The notes under the pieces are model-generated. The model worked only from the letters and a program-made list of their open reading frames with translations. It did no database searches and had not been told where the DNA came from. 17,953 nt of DNA from Deltaproteobacteria bacterium (GTDB lineage: Bacteria; Bdellovibrionota; UBA1018; UBA923), in contig JACQAX010000381.1 of the NCBI GenBank assembly GCA_016194795.1, positions 1-17,953 on the forward strand, read 5' to 3'. The translations under genes were made by a program, and so were the position numbers. Positions 13,821-17,953 of the stretch are shown one piece after another. The stretch's first letter is position 1; every line of letters starts with the position of its first letter.

Positions 13821-14327
13821 ATGAGATTCATTGTGCCCTTCGTTTTCTTTGTCGTGCTTCAAATTCCGACCCTGGCCCACGCCGAGCCGGGCTCCGAGAG
13901 CGCCGTCACGACGACGCTCACGCAGACCGACGAAGGGCCCGTCGAGGTGAAAACCTTTCCGGGCGAGATGTGCGGCCGGCACCTCCTCACGCGCAAGCCG
14001 TGCGGCACCTATATGGAGTTCTATCTCCACAAGGCGGGCGAGAAGGCCAAGCTTCTCAAAAAGGTGACCTACCTCCAGTTCCTGGGCTTCTTCGATCAGA
14101 AGCCCAAGGAGAAGAAAGACGGGCTCTTCAGCCGGATCTTCAAGGCCATCGGCGGCGCGCTCGTCTCGGTCGTCAAGATCCTGGTCCCCGGAGCCGCGCC
14201 CTTGATCGACCTGGCGAAGACGGCTTTCGATGCGATCAACAAGGTGGCCACCGACGGCCTTACGCCCGACTCGGCCGTTTCCCTGGGCCAGATGGCCAAG
14301 GTTGCGGACAAGACCATCGTCGAATAG
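13821..14327 (+). CDS. Secreted protein of unknown function with an internal hydrophobic segment
   Basis: This 168-residue protein has a signal peptide (MRFIVPFVFFVVLQIPTLAHA, cleavage after AHA at residue 21). The N-terminal half is polar with two Cys (EMCGRH and KPCGTY) that may pair. From about residue 97 a Lys-rich stretch (PKEKKDGLFSRIFKAIGG) leads into a long Ala/Val/Leu segment (ALVSVVKILVPGAAPLIDLA) ending near 140. A cationic start followed by an amphipathic or hydrophobic helix resembles membrane-active peptides, but this is only a resemblance. No family is recognised. It sits behind the best -24/-12 promoter in the window, and the next gene starts 9 bp after its stop. Confidence 0.78.
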   Translation: MRFIVPFVFFVVLQIPTLAHAEPGSESAVTTTLTQTDEGPVEVKTFPGEMCGRHLLTRKPCGTYMEFYLHKAGEKAKLLKKVTYLQFLGFFDQKPKEKKDGLFSRIFKAIGGALVSVVKILVPGAAPLIDLAKTAFDAINKVATDGLTPDSAVSLGQMAKVADKTIVE

Positions 14328-14336
14328 ACTTCGGGA

Positions 14337-14909
14337 ATGAGCCTTCCCGAAGCCATTGCCTGGGCCGAATGCCCGCTCGAGGACGCGCGCGACGTCGCGG
14401 ATCTCAGCGCGCGCGAGCGTGAGCTGCTGGGCGCGCTTTCGAACGCCAAGCTCGCGCGAGAGTTCGTCGCGGGGCGCATGGCGGCTCATCGCGCGATCGA
14501 GAAGCTCACCGGGCAGGCCCAGGAGGTTCTCAAAGACGGCGTCGGGCGGCCTTGTCCGACCGATGCGAGGATTCGCGTCTCCATTTCCCACGGACGCGGC
14601 CGGGCGGTGGCCGCTGCCGGCTTTGTCGACCGGCTTGGGGTGGATCTTTGCGAGCACGCCGACGCGGGTCGCATCGAGACGCTCGCGGCGCGATTTCTGA
14701 GCAGGGTTCCGCCGCCGGGCTCGGTGCGCGGGCATTGCGCGGCCTGGGCCGAGCGAGAGGCGGGGCTCAAGGCGCTCGGGCTGGGGCTTCTCGACGGCGG
14801 CGCCTTCGAGGCGGCCGGAAGCGTCGACGCGCACGCCGACGTTCTCGCGACGCTGCGCCGCTGGCTCGTCGACCTCGAGGATGCGGTCGTCGCGATCGCC
14901 TGGGCCTGA
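14337..14909 (+). CDS. 4'-phosphopantetheinyl transferase superfamily protein
   Basis: This 190-residue protein has the ordered Sfp/AcpS-superfamily motifs. KLAREFVAGRMAAHRAIEKL is followed by GRPCP (about 70), SISHGRGRAVAA (82-94), GVDLCE with Asp103 (101-106) and WAEREAGLKALGLG with Glu141 (137-150). These bind Mg and coenzyme A and position the carrier-protein Ser. Sfp has Asp-x-Glu; here Cys follows at +2 and Glu at +3, closer to the AcpS spacing. It should transfer phosphopantetheine from CoA to an acyl or peptidyl carrier protein in the cytoplasm. No PKS, NRPS or carrier gene is in the window, so its target is elsewhere. It starts 9 bp after the secreted gene and may share its transcript. 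Confidence 0.82.
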   Translation: MSLPEAIAWAECPLEDARDVADLSARERELLGALSNAKLAREFVAGRMAAHRAIEKLTGQAQEVLKDGVGRPCPTDARIRVSISHGRGRAVAAAGFVDRLGVDLCEHADAGRIETLAARFLSRVPPPGSVRGHCAAWAEREAGLKALGLGLLDGGAFEAAGSVDAHADVLATLRRWLVDLEDAVVAIAWA

Positions 14910-15317
14910 TCAGCGCCGGTGGCGCGAGCTCCACGCCTGGTGGAGCGCGTTGCAGTCGACCACGCTGTGGTCGGACGCCTCGCAGAACGTGATCTCGCTG
15001 CCGCTTTCGAGCTTCGCGTAGGCGACGGTGCCGTTGAGCTTCGCGCAAAGCACCGAACCGGGGTTTTTTCCGCCCTGACGCTCTTTTTCCGAGAGGCGAG
15101 CGACCTGAGGCGCCTTCTTCAGCAACGCCTGCGCTTCGCAGCTCCCGGCGCCGGTCTGCTCGACGCACGCGCGCGAGACCCAGGAGCCGGAGCTTTCGAC
15201 GAAGCAGAGGTCCTGGTCGACGCCTTCGATCTTGAAGACGCGATGGTCCTTGCAGCCGTCCGCGGCGAGGGCGGCTTGCGAAGAGGCCAGAAGCAGCAGC
15301 AATAGCGCGAGTCTCAT
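14910..15317 (-). CDS. Small secreted seven-cysteine protein in operon with the papain-like protease
   Basis: This 135-residue protein has a Leu-rich signal peptide (MRLALLLLLLASSQAALA, cleavage after ALA). The mature chain of about 117 residues has seven Cys (DGCKD, DLCFV, RACVE, GSCEA, VLCAK, TFCEA, VDCNA), enough for three disulfides and one free thiol. The ATG at 15317 is preferred over one at 15323 because GAGGG lies 7 nt before 15317 but only 1 nt before 15323. It begins 10 bp after the protease stop, so the two are surely co-transcribed. A role as partner, inhibitor or chaperone of the protease is inferred from this pairing only. It is convergent with the phosphopantetheinyl transferase, with adjacent stops. 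Confidence 0.8.
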   Translation of the reverse strand: MRLALLLLLLASSQAALAADGCKDHRVFKIEGVDQDLCFVESSGSWVSRACVEQTGAGSCEAQALLKKAPQVARLSEKERQGGKNPGSVLCAKLNGTVAYAKLESGSEITFCEASDHSVVDCNALHQAWSSRHRR

Positions 15318-15327
15318 CGTCATGCCC

Positions 15328-16404
15328 TCATTTCTTTTCCGGGATGATGGTCGTCGAGTGCACGTTGGACATCAGATCCTCATCCGAGTACCAGCAGCCC
15401 AGGTATTCTTTGGCGAAGATCGCCTTCTTGCATTCGGGCTCGTAGGTGCCGCCCACGGTGATGCACGCGCACCTGCCGTTTTTCGGGTGCCAGTCCGCGC
15501 CCCAGGAGTTGCGGATCATGTACATGCACTTTCCGTCGAGCTCGCGGCGGGCCGTCACCGTCACGGCGTGGTTGCCGCACGGCTTTTTGAGGTTGCCTCG
15601 CGAGGAGCGCGAGAAGCCGGTGGGGTCCTGCCAGCGTAGCGGGCGCACGTCGGGCGTGTCGAGCATCTCGGCGCAGATGGCGATCCCGACGGGCGCTCCT
15701 CTCGTCAGCGCGTCGTCGATTCGCTTGCGCACGGCCTCGAGCGGCCCGTCGGAGCTTGCTTCGGGATCGGGGATGTCGAGCTCGTTGCGCTGGCTCGCGG
15801 GGCAGCCGTCGAAAAAATACTTCAGCACCTCGTTGCCCGAGATGGCCTCGAGGTGCCGGGCCTTGAGGTTTTCGGCTAGGGCACGCGCCGCGCACGGATC
15901 GCCTTTGATCCAGTCGTCCTCTTTCACCGTCTTGTCGATCGCCTCCTGGTAGGCGTCGCCCGTCGAGAAGCTGGAGTAGTTCTCCCAGAGCTTCTCCAGG
16001 AAGTGGACGAGCTTGGCGTCATTCATCTTGCCGATCTTCTTGCTGTCGATGAGACAGCCCTCGACCAGGTGCTGCGGGCAATATTTCATTTTCTTGAGGC
16101 TTTTGATCACGTCGGCCGAAAAGCCGCCGGTGTTGTCGGGCGAACCGTAAAACGTCGTGTCTTCGTAATGGCGCACCCAGGCCGCGAAGAGCGGGTTCAC
16201 GAAGTCGCGCGGTTTCTTGTCGGCCTTGGCCAGCTCGAAGTTCACGAGCGTGGCCGCCTCGTGGGCATAGCAGGTGCCCGAGCCGTCCTGGTCGTAGATG
16301 GGCAGCTTGCGCAGCGGCGAGGCCGGATCTTCGTTCAGATCGGCGGTTTCGCACGCGGCGGAAGCGAGCGCCGCGAGAAAGAGCGACGACAGCAGTGCAA
16401 GCAT
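15328..16404 (-). CDS. Secreted C1 papain-family cysteine peptidase
   Basis: This 358-residue protein has a signal peptide (MLALLSSLFLAALASA). No separate pro-region is evident: the catalytic block starts only about 20 residues into the mature chain. IYDQDGSGTCYAHEAATLVN gives the oxyanion Gln39 and nucleophile Cys45. CGNHAVTVTA gives His279 and MIRNSWGADW gives Asn299, so the papain triad is complete. GTCYA replaces the usual GSCWA. The distance from Cys to His (about 234 residues) is longer than in papain (about 134). The extra sequence is helical and charged (residues about 90-230). Many further Cys suggest disulfides. It should act on proteins outside the cytoplasm. It is the first gene of a two-gene operon with a TATAAT -10 upstream and GGGGGA about 10 nt before the ATG. 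Confidence 0.9.
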   Translation of the reverse strand: MLALLSSLFLAALASAACETADLNEDPASPLRKLPIYDQDGSGTCYAHEAATLVNFELAKADKKPRDFVNPLFAAWVRHYEDTTFYGSPDNTGGFSADVIKSLKKMKYCPQHLVEGCLIDSKKIGKMNDAKLVHFLEKLWENYSSFSTGDAYQEAIDKTVKEDDWIKGDPCAARALAENLKARHLEAISGNEVLKYFFDGCPASQRNELDIPDPEASSDGPLEAVRKRIDDALTRGAPVGIAICAEMLDTPDVRPLRWQDPTGFSRSSRGNLKKPCGNHAVTVTARRELDGKCMYMIRNSWGADWHPKNGRCACITVGGTYEPECKKAIFAKEYLGCWYSDEDLMSNVHSTTIIPEKK

Positions 16405-16426
16405 CTTGGATGGTCCCCCACGCTAC

Positions 16427-16432
16427 ATTATA
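16427..16432 (-). promoter_or_regulatory. TATAAT -10 element for the papain-like operon
   Basis: A perfect TATAAT on the minus strand, 23 bp upstream of the ATG at 16404, in otherwise very GC-rich DNA. The -35 position at 17 bp spacing reads CTTCCG, a poor match, so a housekeeping promoter with an activator, or an extended -10, is possible. The 92-bp gap to the SDR remnant holds nothing else I recognise. Confidence 0.6.
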
Positions 16433-16496
16433 ACAAGCGGGCGCGGGCGCGGAAGTGCCGGATTTTCAGCATCGCCAACGGGCCGGAAAGACGCGC

Positions 16497-17027
16497 CTAT
16501 ACGCCGCCGTCGACCACGACGGTCGCGCCGTTCATGTACGAGTTGCGGTCGGAAACGAGGAACGCCACGGTCTTGGCGACCTCTTCGACGGTGCCGAGGC
16601 GGCCCAGCGAGCAGTGGCCCAGGTACTCGGCTTTCTTGTTGTCGGGAACGTTGAGGGCCACGCCTTCGTCGAGGATGCCGGGGGCGATCGCGTTGACGGT
16701 CACGCCGTAGCGGCCGATCTCCTTGGCCAACCCCTCGGTGAAGCCGATGAGCGCCGACTTGGCCGCGCAGTAGTGCACCGGCGCCTGGAGCATCTTCACG
16801 CCCGCAAGCGAGCTCATGTTGAGGATGCGCCCGTACTTCTCGCGGATCATCGTGCGCAGCACGGCCTGGGTCGACAGGAACGCGCCCTTCACGTTCGTGT
16901 CCATCATCTTGTCCCAGTCTTCTTCTTCCATGAGCGCGAGCGGGACGACCTGGCTGATGCCGGCGTTGTTGACGAGGATGTCGATGCGTTTGGTCTCGGC
17001 GTCGAGCGTCTTCACCATCTCGCGCAA
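16497..17027 (-). pseudogene. SDR (FabG-like) oxidoreductase lacking its NAD-binding N-terminus
   Basis: The readable protein has about 176 residues from a TTG at 17027 and corresponds to residues from about 70 onward of a normal 245-residue FabG-type SDR. Present are IDILVNNAG, DTNVKGAF, RILNMSSLAG (catalytic Ser), HYCAAK (Tyr and Lys) and VNAIAPG, ending in the usual NGATVVVDGG. Missing is the first beta-alpha-beta unit with TGxxxGIG, needed to bind NAD(P). SDR-like sequence reaches back to about 17045 (EQLDGKGLREMV). There it meets the stop of the upstream radical SAM gene. An ATG at 17050 forms an ATGA overlap with that stop but is one base out of frame and ends after 12 codons. A deletion of about 200 bp, real or from assembly, fits best. 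Confidence 0.82.
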
Positions 17028-17046
17028 GCCCTTGCCGTCGAGTTGC

Positions 17047-17953
17047 TCATTTAATGAACGGTCCCTTGCCGTACGGAGCCTTCGGCGTCTCGGGGCCGGC
17101 GGCCGCGCCGCGATGGAACATGTTGAAGCCGCAGGCCGGCATCACGCGCCCGTCGACTTGCGGGTAGTGGTGGCAGCACTTGCGCAGGCGCTCGAGGTCG
17201 AAGTCGTGGCGGTCCATATAATGATGGAGGAAGATCGACTTGGCCTGGCTCTCGCCGATCTTGACGGCTTCCTTCGGGTCGACTGGGCGATCGGGGAACA
17301 TGACGTCGACGCTGCGGCGAAGGGCGGCGAGCACTTCGGGGCCGCGCTCGATCTCGTCCTGGTTGGCGAAGACCTCGTGGATGACCTCCTGAAAGACGTC
17401 CTGCATCTCGGCCGACGCGCCGAGCGTCGCCGACGAGCGCAGCATCTTGCCGTGCTTTCTGAAATCGACGAAGCGGCCGAACGGGATGAAGCTGCCGTCG
17501 TTGAGCCTCAATAAGTAAGTGAGCGACACGCACTGGGGGTGCGAGCAGGGGAGCGGGGCGAAGTCTTTCACCTTCACCTTTCCGTTGGTCTGCTCTTCCA
17601 TCCTCTTGATCACGCCCGGAATGGTGAGGCGATCCATCGGGTCGTGCTTGAACTTGCCGCCGCCGAAGCCCGTGAAGGCCGCCGGCTGGAAGTTGAGCGA
17701 CAGGATGTTGTCGTTGGACATCAAGAGCTCGACGGCCTGGCCGATCTGATGTTCATTCACGCCCCGGGCGGCTACGAAGATCATTTGCGTGGGCAGCTGG
17801 AACTCGTTGATCGACGCGAGCGCGGCATCCTTGTCCTTGACGAGGTCGCGCCCACGGATCTTCTCGTGGGTGTCGGCCGTGAAGCCGTCGAGCTGCAGGC
17901 CGATGTAGACGCCTTTCTCTTTCAGCTTCTTGGCGAACGCCTTGTCCTTGCCG
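17047..17953 (-). CDS. Radical SAM enzyme, C-terminal part (MJ0619/tetraether-synthase-like)
   Basis: The frame is open from the right edge to TGA at 17047-17049, giving about 301 residues with the start outside the window. GVYIGLQLDGFTADTHEKIR, then GRDLVKDKDAALASI and MIFVAARGVNEHQIGQAVEL, are typical of the middle of a radical SAM TIM barrel. NFQPAAFTGFGGGKF follows, then DFAPLPCSHPQCVSLTYLL, a CxxxxxC pattern, and further Cys near the end (RKCCHHYPQVDG, MPACGFNM). These recall the MJ0619-like group, which includes methyltransferase-like and tetraether-lipid-synthase radical SAM proteins with extra clusters. The CxxxCxxC motif for the SAM cluster should lie beyond the window. The exact reaction is not known. 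It would be first in an operon with the truncated SDR. Confidence 0.83.
   Translation of the reverse strand, partial: GKDKAFAKKLKEKGVYIGLQLDGFTADTHEKIRGRDLVKDKDAALASINEFQLPTQMIFVAARGVNEHQIGQAVELLMSNDNILSLNFQPAAFTGFGGGKFKHDPMDRLTIPGVIKRMEEQTNGKVKVKDFAPLPCSHPQCVSLTYLLRLNDGSFIPFGRFVDFRKHGKMLRSSATLGASAEMQDVFQEVIHEVFANQDEIERGPEVLAALRRSVDVMFPDRPVDPKEAVKIGESQAKSIFLHHYMDRHDFDLERLRKCCHHYPQVDGRVMPACGFNMFHRGAAAGPETPKAPYGKGPFIK

Overview
The window is high-GC DNA, about two-thirds G+C, packed with bacterial genes on both strands. Many products carry Sec signal peptides, and the set includes secreted Cys-rich proteins, two-component receivers and a receiver-HD protein. This suggests a Gram-negative bacterium of the Bdellovibrionota or former deltaproteobacterial type. 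That placement is an inference from style, because no rRNA or taxonomic marker is present. I saw no tRNA, rRNA, CRISPR array or insertion sequence.

Layout. (1) 1-498: C-terminus of an FAD-dependent oxidoreductase, overlapping tail to tail with a receiver-only response regulator (458-853, minus). Divergent from the regulator is a GT2 glycosyltransferase with a methyltransferase-like tail (923-2374). It overlaps tail to tail with a receiver-HD regulator (2351-3682, minus) whose frame is interrupted by an in-frame TAG. (2) 3683-9785: a block of exported proteins. These are a small Cys protein (3996), a 718-residue coiled-coil protein with a hydrophobic core (4548), a frameshifted secreted protein (6708-8035, minus), a small 106-residue protein (8114), an HExxH metallopeptidase-like protein (8571) and an NDQSS-repeat protein (9507-9785, minus). 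(3) 9840-12184: a LysR regulator divergent from a secreted protein of unknown function, followed by a secreted SGNH/sialate-O-acetylesterase-like hydrolase. (4) 12254-14909: a zinc-ribbon SDR-like protein without the catalytic Tyr, a secreted protein with a hydrophobic segment, and a phosphopantetheinyl transferase. (5) 14910-16404 (minus): a two-gene operon of a secreted papain-like protease and a small 7-Cys secreted protein. (6) 16497-17953 (minus): an SDR lacking its NAD-binding N-terminus, directly downstream of a radical SAM enzyme that runs off the window.

The strongest unifying signal is a set of sigma-54 type -24/-12 elements (GG-N10-GC, four of the five close to TGGCAC-N5-TTGC). They lie in front of five genes for exported proteins (3996, 4548, 8571, 9785 minus, 13821), and I found none in front of the housekeeping-type genes. 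This suggests one coordinately controlled secretome, switched on by an enhancer-binding protein encoded elsewhere. The papain operon instead has a TATAAT-type -10.

Three genes are broken (an amber codon, a 1-nt frameshift and an N-terminal deletion). Each break could be real decay or a consensus/assembly error, and raw reads would decide.
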